Assembly (NCBI RefSeq): GCF_036965165.1 | Contig: NZ_JBALOX010000095.1 | Coordinates: 11,190 to 75,189 of the forward strand | Length of the DNA: 64,000 nucleotides | Direction of reading: 5' to 3' | Origin: Ferdinandcohnia sp036965165 | Lineage (GTDB): Bacteria; Bacillota; Bacilli; Bacillales; Bacillaceae_L | Part shown: one piece after another, positions 8,939 to 18,035 of the stretch | How positions within the stretch are numbered: position 1 is the stretch's first letter | Layout of the letters: each line of letters opens with the position of its first letter | Position numbers and translations under genes: made by a program | The notes under the pieces: generated by a model | Seen by the model: only the letters and a program-made list of their open reading frames with translations | What the model was told of the DNA's origin: nothing | Database searches by the model: none

Positions 8939-9535
8939 TTAGTTGTCGATTTCTTTTATAACAAACCCTCTTGCAAAGGTATTAAAAATACGTATGAGAC
9001 GATCTGTCATTTCACCGGGTGTCACGTCAAAATCCTGCGCAATCCAGTCCTTAATTAACCCCGCCGTACCATATGCCATATAACGCTTTTGGCAGTAATC
9101 ATCAACAGAAGACACGCCGTATTGAATATCAAAATTATTTTTCAATAAATTAAATATCGCTTCAGGCAGTTGCTGGTGAATGTGTGGCAAGGTATCTTCT
9201 AAAAGTAATAATGTAAAGTAATCACGGTGATCGTAAATATAATACAACAAATCGAAGGAGTTTGTTGTTAACTCTTTTACTTTTACCTGACTATCGCTTT
9301 GGTATTTAGACATGCTGTAATACTGAATGGCTTCAAACATTTCATCCATTAACTCTTCAACAAGCTCATGTATGTTTTGATAATACACATAATAGGTTGT
9401 TCGATTATATTGCGCATAATCAACGATGTCCTTCACCGTAACAGCACTATATCCCTTTTTATGTACCATTTCAATGAAAGCCTTTTTTAAGAAATTCTTT
9501 GTCCGCATCGCTTGGTTGGAAGTGGATTTCATCAT
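8939..9535 (-). CDS. TetR/AcrR-family transcriptional regulator
   Basis: The 198-residue protein starts at ATG 9535 with an AGGAGAGG ribosome site just upstream. Residues 10-60 form the TetR DNA-binding head: KNFLKKAFIEMVHKKGYSAVTVKDIVDYAQ followed by the recognition helix region NRTTYYVYYQNIHEL. The rest is helical, as in the ligand-binding core, with a TetR_C-like ending (GLIKDWIAQDFDVTPGEMTDRL). It is transcribed away from the alcohol dehydrogenase gene at 9700 with 164 bases between them, the usual arrangement of a repressor and its target. The ligand is unknown. Confidence 0.87.
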   Translation of the reverse strand: MMKSTSNQAMRTKNFLKKAFIEMVHKKGYSAVTVKDIVDYAQYNRTTYYVYYQNIHELVEELMDEMFEAIQYYSMSKYQSDSQVKVKELTTNSFDLLYYIYDHRDYFTLLLLEDTLPHIHQQLPEAIFNLLKNNFDIQYGVSSVDDYCQKRYMAYGTAGLIKDWIAQDFDVTPGEMTDRLIRIFNTFARGFVIKEIDN

Positions 9536-9605
9536 ATTCCTCTCCTATTAGACAGATTTGATGAAGGTGTTGGTTTCCTCAACATTATAGCAAATATTAA
9601 GGATG

Positions 9606-9632
9606 GTTTACAGAAAGGGAAACCTAGTAAAC
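9606..9632. promoter_or_regulatory. Candidate TetR operator between the regulator and dehydrogenase
   Basis: GTTTAC (9606-9611) and GTAAAC (9627-9632) form an inverted repeat of 27 bases in the shared promoter region, with GGGAAACC between them. Size and position suit a TetR-type operator; no experimental support. Confidence 0.4.
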
Positions 9633-9699
9633 TATAGATGTAGCTAGAATTATTAGCGGAGTACAAAAAATAAGATTTGAACAATTTGGAGGAGATAGT

Positions 9700-10653
9700 A
9701 TGAGAGGTTGGCTATTTTCAGGTACAAATAAACCACTAGAATTGATTGAAAAAGAAGATCCGAAAGCGATTCCAGGTCACGTTGTGATAGACGTGAAAGC
9801 TGCTGGTCTATGCCATTCAGACGTTGCAGCTTTACAAGATCCAGGTTGGATGCCACTTTTCCCAAATGGTCCTGTTATTATGGGGCATGAGTTTGCTGGG
9901 GTTGTTATTGAAGTGGGTGAAGGTGTAGAAAATATTAAAGTTGGAGACCGTGTTGGGGCTAACCCAATGAATAGAGAAACAAAAGTAACTGCTGGGTATA
10001 ACTATGACGGCGGGTATGCAGAAAAAGTGCGTGTTCCTGCAGATCAATTAGTAATCATTCCTGAAGGCGTTTCCTTTGTAGAAGGGGCAGCTTCAACAGA
10101 TGCTGGGATCACAGCGTATCGTGCTCTTTTCAGTATTGGACAAGCTAAAGAAGGTACAAAATTAGGAATCATCGGAATCGGTGGTCTTGGTCAATTTGCT
10201 CTACAAATGGCACTAATTAAAGGTTGCGAAGTGTACGCTACCGATGTATCTCCAGAAGCTCGAAAACTTGCTGAAGAACTAGGGGCTCATAAAGTATTCG
10301 ATACTGTTCTAGATATGAAAGAAGCGGAATGCGACGTCATTGTTGACTTTGCTGGTTTTGGACAAACAACATCTGATGCATTAGAAGCTGTAAAAGTTCA
10401 AGGAACAGTTGTCATTGTTGGTATGGGTAAATTAGAATCAAATATCAACACGTATTTAATGATTACAAAGGAAATTAAGCTTTTAGGAAGCAATGGTGGG
10501 TCAGTAGAAGACTTAAAAGGTGTATATGATTGCTTCGCTACTGGAAGAATGAATCCAGCTCTTATCACAATCCCGTTTGAAGAAGTCGACAAAGGTATAG
10601 AAAAACTGAAAAATCATGAAGTAAAAGGACGCTTAGTAGCTGTATTTGAATAA
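9700..10653 (+). CDS. Zinc-type alcohol dehydrogenase (MDR family), lacking the structural zinc loop
   Basis: The 317-residue protein has the catalytic zinc signature: C38 in GLCHSDV, and GHEFAG with H63 and E64. The nucleotide-binding motif is GIIGIGGLGQFAL. The four-cysteine structural zinc loop of classical alcohol dehydrogenases is missing; around residues 88-103 the sequence runs PMNRETKVTAGYNYDGG instead, which explains the short length. Start ATG 9700 follows GGAGGAG. Divergent TetR regulation suggests induction by an alcohol, aldehyde or other reactive compound. Substrate is not predictable. Confidence 0.87.
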   Translation: MRGWLFSGTNKPLELIEKEDPKAIPGHVVIDVKAAGLCHSDVAALQDPGWMPLFPNGPVIMGHEFAGVVIEVGEGVENIKVGDRVGANPMNRETKVTAGYNYDGGYAEKVRVPADQLVIIPEGVSFVEGAASTDAGITAYRALFSIGQAKEGTKLGIIGIGGLGQFALQMALIKGCEVYATDVSPEARKLAEELGAHKVFDTVLDMKEAECDVIVDFAGFGQTTSDALEAVKVQGTVVIVGMGKLESNINTYLMITKEIKLLGSNGGSVEDLKGVYDCFATGRMNPALITIPFEEVDKGIEKLKNHEVKGRLVAVFE

Positions 10654-10707
10654 ATGTAAGTTTTCTTTATTAAGGCAGAGGTTGGGATAAACAATCCTCT
10701 GAAATGA

Positions 10708-10757
10708 AAAAGCCTGTGAAATTTTTATCGTAAAATTTCACAGGCTTTTATATTTTT
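10708..10757 (+). terminator. Rho-independent terminator of the alcohol dehydrogenase gene
   Basis: AAAAGCCTGTGAAATTTT and AAAATTTCACAGGCTTTT form an 18-base perfect stem (10708-10725 and 10732-10749) followed by a T-rich tail. Confidence 0.85.
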
Positions 10758-10980
10758 ACCACACAAATCTAAAAAATGATACTTTATTATTAATCTGTGT
10801 ATCGATTTCTGTACTCCCCTTCCATCATTACAGGTTTTACTTCTTTAATTGTTTGCAGCATTCATTATTTTCCCTTATATAACTCTATAATCCAAAAGTC
10901 CTATAAAAGTACTATTTCTCCCAAATTCTGCATGGAAAAAAATGCTTGTAACAAAATACGTAATTGAAGGAGGGAGAAGG

Positions 10981-12600
10981 ATGCCGTCATTTTTTAAAAA
11001 GAAAGTAAAACAAGAACAGGAAATCTCCTTACCTGAGAGTCAAGTCTTAGAGTCAAAACAAGAAAATATAAGCAGTAACGTAGAACGAACGGTAGAAGAG
11101 GTTACACAAATTTTCGAAAACGATATCGATTTCTCAATTAGAAGGTTTCATTTATTTGGTGAAGCCTTATCTGTCGTTCTGTATATGAGTAGCTTAGTTG
11201 ATCAAGAAAAAATTGATAGAGATATTATTAAGCCTCTTCAAGAGAAAAGACCTGGTGAGTCGTACATCCAAACCAATATCCATACAGGTTCTCTCACGTC
11301 CACCCTACTAAAAGATGTGCTCTATCATTGTTCCGGAACATCCGAGTCCAGACTTTCCAATATATTGACTGGTCTATTGAGAGGACAATGTATCGTTTTA
11401 ATAGAGGGTTCAGATCAAGCTCTCCTTCTTGATGCATTCAAGCCAGAAAAGCGGGGACTTACACAACCTGACACTGAAAGAGTGGTTCGGGGTCCTCGTG
11501 ATGGGTTTATTGAACAAATCATGACGAATGTATCCCTACTACGTTATCGTTTGCCTGTTCCAGAGTTCAGAATCGAGCAAATGGAAGTTGGTAGGCGTAC
11601 AAAAACGAGAGTGGGAATTTGTTATATAGAGGGTATTGTAAACAAGGAATTATTGAATGAGGTAAAAAAGCGTTTAGATCGGATTGATATCGACCGTATA
11701 CTGGACGCTGGATATATTGAGCAGTTTATTGAGGATAATCCAAGGTCCCCGTTTCCACAGGTTCAAAATACGGAACGGCCAGATAAAGCGGTAGGAAATT
11801 TACTTGAAGGTAGAATCGTACTGTTAGTAGATGGTTCCCCATTTGTATTGATTGTACCGGCTATTTTTAATCAATTTTATCAAACGAGTGAGGATTATAA
11901 TGAGAGATTCTTGATTACGAGTGCTGTTCGCGCTATTCGATTTATGTCTCTCATTTTTTCATTAACGTTTTCGTCCTTTTATGTAACGGTTCTTTCGTAT
12001 CATCCAGAAATGATTCCTGCAAAATTTGTTGTCGCAGCTTCAAGTGGTCGTGCTGGGGTCCCCTTCCCATCGTTCATAGAGGTACTATTGATGGAGGTCG
12101 CGATGGAGATATTACGTGAAGCAACCGTCCGAATGCCGCAGCAGGTGGGTGGGGCGCTCTCAATTGTTGGGGTGCTTGTTATTGGACAAGCGGCTGTTAT
12201 GGCTGGGTTCGTTAGTCCAATTACAGTTGTAATAATAGCATTGTCAACGATTGGGTCCTTCGCAACACCTTCGTATAATGCAGCAACAGCTTTTCGGATG
12301 CTTCGTTTCCCCTTAATCATTCTCGCAGGAACCTTTGGATTATTAGGTTTAGCGTTTGGGGTTATTTTCATCCTCAATCATATGCTATCATTGCGTTCCT
12401 TTGGCCTTCCGTATATGGCACCTGTTGCCCCAGGAAATTTTACGGGCATGAAAGATTCATTCATTCGCGCTCCACTGCGATGGTTAAAGAATCGACCAGA
12501 GGAGTTACAGCCACAGGATGTAAAAAGGATGGACCCTAAAAAAGAAAGGATTCCCATGTCGTCATTGAATGGTCAAGAGGATGGTGATTCCAATGGATAA
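10981..12600 (+). CDS. Spore germinant receptor A subunit (GerA/GerKA family)
   Basis: The start chosen is ATG 10981 because GAAGGAGGG lies just before it; an earlier in-frame ATG (10942) has no such site. About 539 residues. A hydrophilic N-terminal half carries the family blocks VVRGPRDGFIE and TERPDKAVGNLLEGR. It is followed by several membrane helices with PFPSFIEVLLMEVAMEILRE and GGALSIVGVLVIGQAAV. GerA subunits sit in the inner spore membrane and, with the B and C subunits, sense nutrients that trigger germination. The stop overlaps the start of the B gene. Which germinant is sensed cannot be read. Confidence 0.95.
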   Translation: MPSFFKKKVKQEQEISLPESQVLESKQENISSNVERTVEEVTQIFENDIDFSIRRFHLFGEALSVVLYMSSLVDQEKIDRDIIKPLQEKRPGESYIQTNIHTGSLTSTLLKDVLYHCSGTSESRLSNILTGLLRGQCIVLIEGSDQALLLDAFKPEKRGLTQPDTERVVRGPRDGFIEQIMTNVSLLRYRLPVPEFRIEQMEVGRRTKTRVGICYIEGIVNKELLNEVKKRLDRIDIDRILDAGYIEQFIEDNPRSPFPQVQNTERPDKAVGNLLEGRIVLLVDGSPFVLIVPAIFNQFYQTSEDYNERFLITSAVRAIRFMSLIFSLTFSSFYVTVLSYHPEMIPAKFVVAASSGRAGVPFPSFIEVLLMEVAMEILREATVRMPQQVGGALSIVGVLVIGQAAVMAGFVSPITVVIIALSTIGSFATPSYNAATAFRMLRFPLIILAGTFGLLGLAFGVIFILNHMLSLRSFGLPYMAPVAPGNFTGMKDSFIRAPLRWLKNRPEELQPQDVKRMDPKKERIPMSSLNGQEDGDSNG

Positions 12601-13696
12601 ACAACGAGAAAAAATTACTACGGTACAGGTGGCATTCATTGTAATTAGCTCTATCCTTGGTGTTGCAACGCTCGTCATTCCGAGGTTTGTGGTCAAGGAA
12701 GCGGGTATAGGTGCCCCATTTGCAAGCATAGTTGGAGTTGGAATTACTTTCATCGGTCTTTTAGCAATTGTATATTTGGGAAAAAGATTTCCGAAGCATA
12801 CCGTCATTACATACAACGAGTTGATCTTAGGAAAAGTTATTGGTCGTTTTTTTAGTGTCATGATCATTCTATTTTTTACAATAATTATGGGCCTTGAAAC
12901 CCGACAATTTGCTGAGGTAGTCGCAGGTGTACTTCTACCGACAACACCCATTCAAATTGCTATCTTTATGATGATTTTCTTATGTGCAACAGTTGGATTT
13001 CAAAATGTTTCAACCTTTGCTTATATCCATTTTTTCTATATGCCGTTAATTATTTTTCCATTTGCACTCGTCTTACTTCCGGCCTTTGGAAATATTGAGG
13101 TGTACCACATTACTCCGTTTTTAGGGAATGACCCAACATGGAGAGAATTTTTAAAAGGAAGTATGCTGGTTACACAGTCGATATTAGGATTCTTTATTAT
13201 TTCAATGGTCATCCCTTATATGAAACAACCAGAAAAAGGTATGAAGGGTGGAGTCTGGGGACTTCTGATTGCTGGCTTTATGGTCATTTTTATAGTGTTC
13301 ATGACGGTCGGTGTATTTGGGGATGTGGAAATTCTTGAAACGATTTGGCCAACATTAATTCTAGGTAGAATGGTTACCGTTCCTGGCGAAATTTTAGCAA
13401 GAGTGGATGCTATTTTGGTTATTTCCTGGATATATGGTGTTTTTACAACACTTCTATCCTATTATTTTATAATTATTCGCGGAATAGGGGAACTTTTTCG
13501 ATATTACAATTACCGGGTGATCGCAGCAGCGGGTTTTCCAGTTGTTTTTTGTATAGCCATTTATCCTCAAAATATTTATCACATGTATGATTTAATATTG
13601 CTAGTAACATCTTGTGGCCTTCCTTTAACGATAGTATTTCCTGTGATCCTTTTAGGAATCGCCAAGCTTCGCAAGAGAGGAGGAGTTTCGGCATGA
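12593..13696 (+). CDS. Spore germinant receptor B subunit (GerAB family, APC-like)
   Basis: Translation most likely begins at ATG 12593, which overlaps the A-subunit stop (ATGGATAA); an upstream ATG at 12569 is possible. The protein has about 367 residues with roughly ten membrane helices, and no large soluble domain, as in GerAB/GerKB proteins of the amino acid/polyamine transporter superfamily. Motifs include SSILGVATLVIPRF early and VITYNELILGKVIGRF near residue 70. B subunits are thought to bind the germinant. The C gene overlaps its end by four bases (ATGA), showing translational coupling in the A-B-C order of the classical B. subtilis gerA operon. Confidence 0.95.
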   Translation: MDKQREKITTVQVAFIVISSILGVATLVIPRFVVKEAGIGAPFASIVGVGITFIGLLAIVYLGKRFPKHTVITYNELILGKVIGRFFSVMIILFFTIIMGLETRQFAEVVAGVLLPTTPIQIAIFMMIFLCATVGFQNVSTFAYIHFFYMPLIIFPFALVLLPAFGNIEVYHITPFLGNDPTWREFLKGSMLVTQSILGFFIISMVIPYMKQPEKGMKGGVWGLLIAGFMVIFIVFMTVGVFGDVEILETIWPTLILGRMVTVPGEILARVDAILVISWIYGVFTTLLSYYFIIIRGIGELFRYYNYRVIAAAGFPVVFCIAIYPQNIYHMYDLILLVTSCGLPLTIVFPVILLGIAKLRKRGGVSA

Positions 13697-14886
13697 GAAT
13701 CGTCCGAGTTTTTACGAACCTTCTTGTAGTTACTCTTTTTTTAACAGGATGCTGGGACAGGTACGAACTGGAGGATCGTGCAAATATACTGGCGCTTGCG
13801 ATTGATCTTGCTGAGGGGAATGAGGGAGAAGAAGTAACACATCGTGATGGAGACTTTCCAGAAGGGAAAGAAGATCATTTATATAAGGTTACTGCCCAAA
13901 TCGCATTACCTGGAAAAATCAAGCTTGGACCTGAAGGCGGTGGAGGGGGAGGCTCAGAGAAAACAGCGTGGTTATTAGAAACATATGGACATACGATTAA
14001 GGATGCCATGGCCAATCTCCAACAACAGCTTGCTGAAAAATTATATCTCGGTCATCTACAGATTGTTGTGATATCTGATGAAATTGCGAAGAAGGGTATA
14101 ATGGATATAAGTGAATTTTTAAAGCGTGATTACGAGGTCAGAAGAACATCCTGGATGGTTATTAATAAAAAAGATGCCGCAAAAGTCTTGAGAGCAGCCC
14201 CACCACTTGAAACAGTACCTGCACTTTATTTAGCAGATACACTAGATAATGCGGTCCGTTTTGGAAAGCTACCAAAGGAATATCTCGGAAACTTTTGGAT
14301 AGATGTTTCAGATAAAGGGATTGACCCAGTACTTCCAGGGGTAAAGGTCATTAACAATGATCGAATTATGGTTGATGGACTCGTCTATTTTCGAGGTGAA
14401 AAAATGGTTGGTCTAACATCCCCAATTGAAATAGGTGCATTTATGGATATGAAAGGGAGGACCTCCGGCGGTTACCCTATAAGCGTCTCATTAGATGATA
14501 CAAGTGTTTATATTATTCAAACGCAAGAACGAGACTCTAAAATAACTGTCGATGTAAAAAAGGGAATTCCGAGCGCGACCATTCATGTAGAAATAGATGC
14601 CATTCTTGAGGAAGCCATAGACGTAACCGTAACCGGCGACAAAATCAAGCAAATTGAAAAAGCAGCCAATCATAAAATGGAAGAAGTCAGTAGTGAGTTA
14701 ATCATGCAGCTACAGGAGCAAGGGTCAGATGCCCTTGGCCTAGGCGCCCGAGTAAGAGCCAAATACGGTACGTATTGGGACCAGGAAGTAAAAAACGATG
14801 AAAAATGGTCAGAGATATACAAAGATATGAAGATAAAAGTTACATTTGACTATACAATCCGTAGAACTGGGATGGATTGGGAGTAG
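13693..14886 (+). CDS. Spore germinant receptor C subunit, lipoprotein (GerAC family)
   Basis: ATG 13693 follows GAGGAG and overlaps the B-gene stop. The start of the protein is a lipoprotein signal ending in a perfect lipobox (LTGC), followed by WDRYELEDRA, the conserved start of mature GerAC proteins. About 397 residues. A Gly-rich loop (EGGGGGGSEKT) lies in domain I, near residue 80. The C-terminus has the usual helix-rich part (QIEKAANHKMEEVSSELI) and ends in FDYTIRRTGM, a family feature. C subunits are attached to the outer face of the inner spore membrane by a diacylglycerol anchor made by Lgt. Last gene of the operon. Confidence 0.95.
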   Translation: MRIVRVFTNLLVVTLFLTGCWDRYELEDRANILALAIDLAEGNEGEEVTHRDGDFPEGKEDHLYKVTAQIALPGKIKLGPEGGGGGGSEKTAWLLETYGHTIKDAMANLQQQLAEKLYLGHLQIVVISDEIAKKGIMDISEFLKRDYEVRRTSWMVINKKDAAKVLRAAPPLETVPALYLADTLDNAVRFGKLPKEYLGNFWIDVSDKGIDPVLPGVKVINNDRIMVDGLVYFRGEKMVGLTSPIEIGAFMDMKGRTSGGYPISVSLDDTSVYIIQTQERDSKITVDVKKGIPSATIHVEIDAILEEAIDVTVTGDKIKQIEKAANHKMEEVSSELIMQLQEQGSDALGLGARVRAKYGTYWDQEVKNDEKWSEIYKDMKIKVTFDYTIRRTGMDWE

Positions 14887-15251
14887 GGGGTCTTGTTGGG
14901 CCCCCTTGGGTATGTTGTGGGATTAAAATGCATATTTCCAGATTATTGCAAACCCGAATATAAGAAAAATATGAACCTCCAAAAAATGTTTTTGAGAGAG
15001 GGCATAAATATAGGAAGTTGGAAATATATTGAGACACCTTATTTCTGTAGTACTACCATTACTGTTAAAGGTAGTCACGTTATTTCATTAAAGGGCCATA
15101 TTGTGGAGCAATACTTTTAAAGAAAATTGGATTTATAGGCTAAAATTTAGAAGGGATGTGAAATTTTAAGTAACGAGCAGTAGTTGAATAAGAAAAGCCG
15201 ATAAAGTTGTTCACAGGAAGCCAGGCTCTCGTACTAAGCTCACAAATGTCT
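14887..15251. other. Intergenic stretch after the first germination operon
   Basis: No gene supported. A short GC-rich self-complementary segment just after the stop (GGGGG...CCCCC, 14886-14905) may terminate the operon but lacks a T-run. A 75-codon frame at 14893-15120 starts inside it and has no family resemblance. Confidence 0.4.
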
Positions 15252-15304
15252 TGAAAAAATGCATTACTAAAGTACCTTCTTAGAAGAGACTAGGTAATGC
15301 ATTT
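15252..15304 (-). terminator. Terminator of the namA-marR operon
   Basis: AAATGCATTAC (15257-15267) pairs with GTAATGCATTT (15294-15304). On the minus strand the hairpin is followed by a run of six T, 10 bases after the MarR stop codon. Confidence 0.7.
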
Positions 15305-15314
15305 CGTATGGGTT

Positions 15315-15734
15315 CTATTCAGCAAATAATTTTATGTTGCTAATATCTTTTTCTGAAAGAGACTGTTGTAAGATACTATTTACCTCACTCAATATATTAC
15401 GTATATGCTGTTGACCACTCGGAGTCAGTACGACAAAAACACTACGTTTATCCTCAACATAACTAGCTCTTTCCACTGGTTGAAGGTGGTGTTGCTCAAG
15501 TCTTGAAACCAAACGAGATAAAGCACTTTGGCTAAGACCGACCATATTCTGAAGCTGCGATAGCCGGAGTTTCTTTTCACTGTTTTCATTCAGAAACATC
15601 ATTAAATAAAATTCATTCAAACCTAAATGGTATTTGTGTTGAAGTAAATAATCTAATGACTGCGTAATTCTATTATGGAATTTTGAAAAGTTTACCCATG
15701 TATGGATTAATTGTTCAGGTTGATTCATAGCCAT
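15315..15734 (-). CDS. MarR-family transcriptional regulator
   Basis: The 139-residue protein has the MarR winged helix: LRLSQLQNMVGLSQSALSRLVSRLEQ (helix-turn-helix, residues 56-82), then the wing with RASYVEDKRSVFVVLTPSG, which includes the D-x-R signature. It is 39 bases downstream of namA on the same strand, so it is probably in that operon. The palindrome upstream of namA is its likely binding site. MarR proteins often release DNA after binding phenolics or after cysteine oxidation, but no cysteine is seen here, so ligand sensing is more likely. Confidence 0.88.
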   Translation of the reverse strand: MAMNQPEQLIHTWVNFSKFHNRITQSLDYLLQHKYHLGLNEFYLMMFLNENSEKKLRLSQLQNMVGLSQSALSRLVSRLEQHHLQPVERASYVEDKRSVFVVLTPSGQQHIRNILSEVNSILQQSLSEKDISNIKLFAE

Positions 15735-15773
15735 CGCCTTTCAAAAATACTATCCCAATTATATCATTCCCTG

Positions 15774-16820
15774 TTATCGAATTCCTCTACTATATTGAAA
15801 TGGCGGGTTTACATTCCGAGTTACTTCTTTTATAGCATGTAAACTCCAATAGGGATCATTTAACATTCCTCTGGCAACCGCAATTAAATCGGCATCATTA
15901 TTTGATAAAGTCGCCTCAGCTACTTGTGGATTATCTAACATGCCAACAGCTATGACAGGGATTCCAAATTCCTCTTTGAAGGCTCGGGCAAAAGGGATTT
16001 GATATCCAGGATAATTACCTGGTTTTATGGTACCCGGTACGCCTTCTCCTCCAGATGAAACATGGAAGATATCTATGCCAGCTGATTTGTACTTTTTAGC
16101 TATATCAAGTGAATGCTCTAATCCATACCCACCGTCTATATACTCAATCGCAGAAATTCGCATAATTAATGGCATGTCCTCTGGCATGACGGATTTCACT
16201 GCGCGAATGACTTCTACACCAAATTTTGATAAATCTTCACCATATAGATCGTTTCTATTATTAATACTAGGAGACATGAACTGATGTAGGAGATAACCAT
16301 GTGCTCCATGAAGTTCTATTGTATCAAAGCCCGCCTCGACTGCTCTTCTGGCAGCATTCTTAAACTGCTCAATCGTTTGTTTAATTTCCTCAATTGTTAA
16401 AGCACGAGGTTGTTTAAGTCCACCATATTTTGTTTCCTCGGGCAAAGCTTCGCCTTGTATATTAGAAGGTCCAACAGGCTGGGTTGCATCTTCTGCTTTT
16501 CTACCAGCATGAGCTATTTGTATACCGATTTTTGACCCATATTTATGAACCTCGGATACAATACGCTTATAGGCAGGAATTTGAGCATCTTCCCATAATC
16601 CTATGTCTTGATTCGTAATTCTACCTTCAGGGGTTACACTCGTCATTTCCATAATAATTAAACCTGTACCCCCTATAGCTCTAGATACATAGTGAACAAA
16701 ATGCCAATCATTCGGTATTCCATCTTCTTTATCCACAGAATATTGACACATTGGTGCCATTACAATTCGATTTTTAAGTTTTAATCCTTTAACTTGAAAA
16801 GGAGTATCAATTGTTTTCAT
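15774..16820 (-). CDS. namA: NADPH dehydrogenase, old yellow enzyme of the YqjM class
   Basis: The start is ATG 16820 with AGGAGGG upstream; a longer frame to 16892 reaches into the promoter. About 348 residues, close to the 338 of B. subtilis YqjM. Key features are MAPMCQYSV with the flavin-tuning cysteine (C25), the H-x-x-H pair in ELHGAHGYLLHQF that binds the substrate carbonyl, and the phosphate-binding AVGMLDNPQVAEATL with ARGMLNDPYW. This FMN enzyme reduces alkenes next to electron-withdrawing groups and is linked to oxidative or electrophile stress. It leads a probable operon with a MarR regulator. Orthology is likely but not tested. Confidence 0.9.
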   Translation of the reverse strand: MKTIDTPFQVKGLKLKNRIVMAPMCQYSVDKEDGIPNDWHFVHYVSRAIGGTGLIIMEMTSVTPEGRITNQDIGLWEDAQIPAYKRIVSEVHKYGSKIGIQIAHAGRKAEDATQPVGPSNIQGEALPEETKYGGLKQPRALTIEEIKQTIEQFKNAARRAVEAGFDTIELHGAHGYLLHQFMSPSINNRNDLYGEDLSKFGVEVIRAVKSVMPEDMPLIMRISAIEYIDGGYGLEHSLDIAKKYKSAGIDIFHVSSGGEGVPGTIKPGNYPGYQIPFARAFKEEFGIPVIAVGMLDNPQVAEATLSNNDADLIAVARGMLNDPYWSLHAIKEVTRNVNPPFQYSRGIR

Positions 16821-16842
16821 TATCGTTTCCCTCCTACGAAAA

Positions 16843-16864
16843 TACATGCATGTGCATGCATGTA
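16843..16864. promoter_or_regulatory. Perfect palindromic operator at the namA promoter
   Basis: TACATGCATG and CATGCATGTA are perfect inverted repeats with a two-base spacer (22 bases). They start at the edge of the -10 box of the namA promoter and cover the expected transcription start, an ideal place for MarR repression. Confidence 0.7.
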
Positions 16865-16892
16865 TAATATGATAATTATTAAATTTATGCAA
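16864..16892 (-). promoter_or_regulatory. Vegetative-type promoter of namA-marR
   Basis: On the minus strand TTGCAT (16892-16887) and TATTAT (16869-16864) are separated by 17 bases, close to the sigma-A consensus. The start point would fall inside the palindrome. Confidence 0.65.
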
Positions 16893-17107
16893 ACGAAAAG
16901 GAACACATATTACGTCTAAATGTTTGTTTGTGAATGGTTGTACTTAAAATTAAGATTCTTTGTCCTTATCCAATTCTGGGAGATTTCTATAATAACAGGA
17001 AAACGGTCAATTAATTGGATTAGGTGATTGCCACTAACGTCTTAAGTACATCGTTATAATGAATAGAAGGTGTACAACTTTCAGCAATATTTGGTAGAGA
17101 AGGAAAG

Positions 17108-17137
17108 TTGACATGACAGTATCGCCGTGTCTATAAT
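17108..17137 (+). promoter_or_regulatory. Strong sigma-A-type promoter before the acetate/succinate transporter
   Basis: TTGACA (17108-17113) and TATAAT (17132-17137), both perfect consensus, are 18 bases apart. The transcript would begin near 17144, downstream of the GTG at 17127, so that codon cannot be the start of the gene from this promoter. Confidence 0.75.
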
Positions 17138-17183
17138 ACAGCCTAGTGTGTTAACAAAAGTATATCAATTTGGAGTGACTATT

Positions 17184-17816
17184 TTGGAAAAGAATGTTAC
17201 AAACATCAAAGAACTAACAGCAAACCCTGCTCCACTTGGATTAATGGGATTCGGGATGACAACAATCTTGCTGAACATTCATAATGCAGGTTTTTTTGAA
17301 TTGGATGCAATGATTTTAGGAATGGGAATATTTTATGGTGGATTAGCACAAGTTATTGCGGGCATCATGGAATTCAAGAAAAACAATACATTTGGAACAA
17401 CAGCCTTTACGTCCTATGGTTTTTTCTGGTTATCATTGGTTGCTTTAAACATGATTCCATTAATGGGCTATGGTGAGGCAGCTGGTTCGTTATCAATGGC
17501 AGCTTATCTGTTTATGTGGGGACTTTTCACGTTATTCATGTTTATCGGAACTTTGCGTATTAACAAAGCCCTTCAAGTTGTTTTTGGAACACTTACGATT
17601 CTATTTTTCTTATTGGCAATTGGAAATTTTACAGGCTCTAGCTTGATTTTTACGATTGCTGGATATGAAGGGATTCTTTGTGGGTTTACAGCCATCTATG
17701 CGGCTATGGCACAAGTGCTAAATGAAGTATATGGTAAAACTATTTTACCAATTGGTGAAATTAAAGTTCAAGAGCGTCTAGTAAATGACTTTAAATCAAA
17801 AAAAATAGTTAGTTAA
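17184..17816 (+). CDS. satP: Acetate/succinate transporter of the GPR1/FUN34/YaaH family
   Basis: Translation probably begins at TTG 17184, preceded by TTGGAGTG at good spacing; the in-frame GTG at 17127 lies upstream of the likely transcription start. The protein has about 210 residues with six membrane helices. It carries the family signature NPAPLGLMGFGMTTILLN at the start, followed by MGIFYGGLAQVIAG and NTFGTTAFTSYGFFWL, closely matching E. coli SatP/YaaH. These channels or symporters take up acetate and succinate. The C-terminus (LNEVYGKTILPIGE) also fits. Single gene, with its own promoter. Confidence 0.92.
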   Translation: MEKNVTNIKELTANPAPLGLMGFGMTTILLNIHNAGFFELDAMILGMGIFYGGLAQVIAGIMEFKKNNTFGTTAFTSYGFFWLSLVALNMIPLMGYGEAAGSLSMAAYLFMWGLFTLFMFIGTLRINKALQVVFGTLTILFFLLAIGNFTGSSLIFTIAGYEGILCGFTAIYAAMAQVLNEVYGKTILPIGEIKVQERLVNDFKSKKIVS

Positions 17817-17920
17817 TCTAATAATTAATTTCTTTTGGAGCGTTTCTTATTATTTAATTATTATAAGAGTTCAAATTAACAACCTATTTTTATATTTATA
17901 CCACAGTCATACTCTACACA

Positions 17921-18035
17921 CGTTGAGACAGTCGCGTTGCTAGAGTTGAAATAAGCTTGGTATCAGTGGTTTAGCGTATTTTAGTTAATATCGATATAAA
18001 TTTGTATTCCCTCAGACTAAAAGTCTGGGGGAATA
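17921..18035 (+). repeat. Degenerate intergenic repeat ending in a terminator hairpin (copy 1)
   Basis: The segment GGTATCAGTGGTTTAGCGTA followed by TTTTAGTT, plus about 25 bases before it, recurs at roughly 80 percent identity at 24975-25025. Both copies are followed by a CCTCA...GGGG hairpin; here TTCCCTCAGACT pairs with AGTCTGGGGGAA (18007-18032). Confidence 0.5.

Noticed and set aside
14893..15120. Plus-strand frame of 75 codons after the first germination operon
   Set aside because: Starts in a GC-rich hairpin and has no ribosome site or family resemblance.
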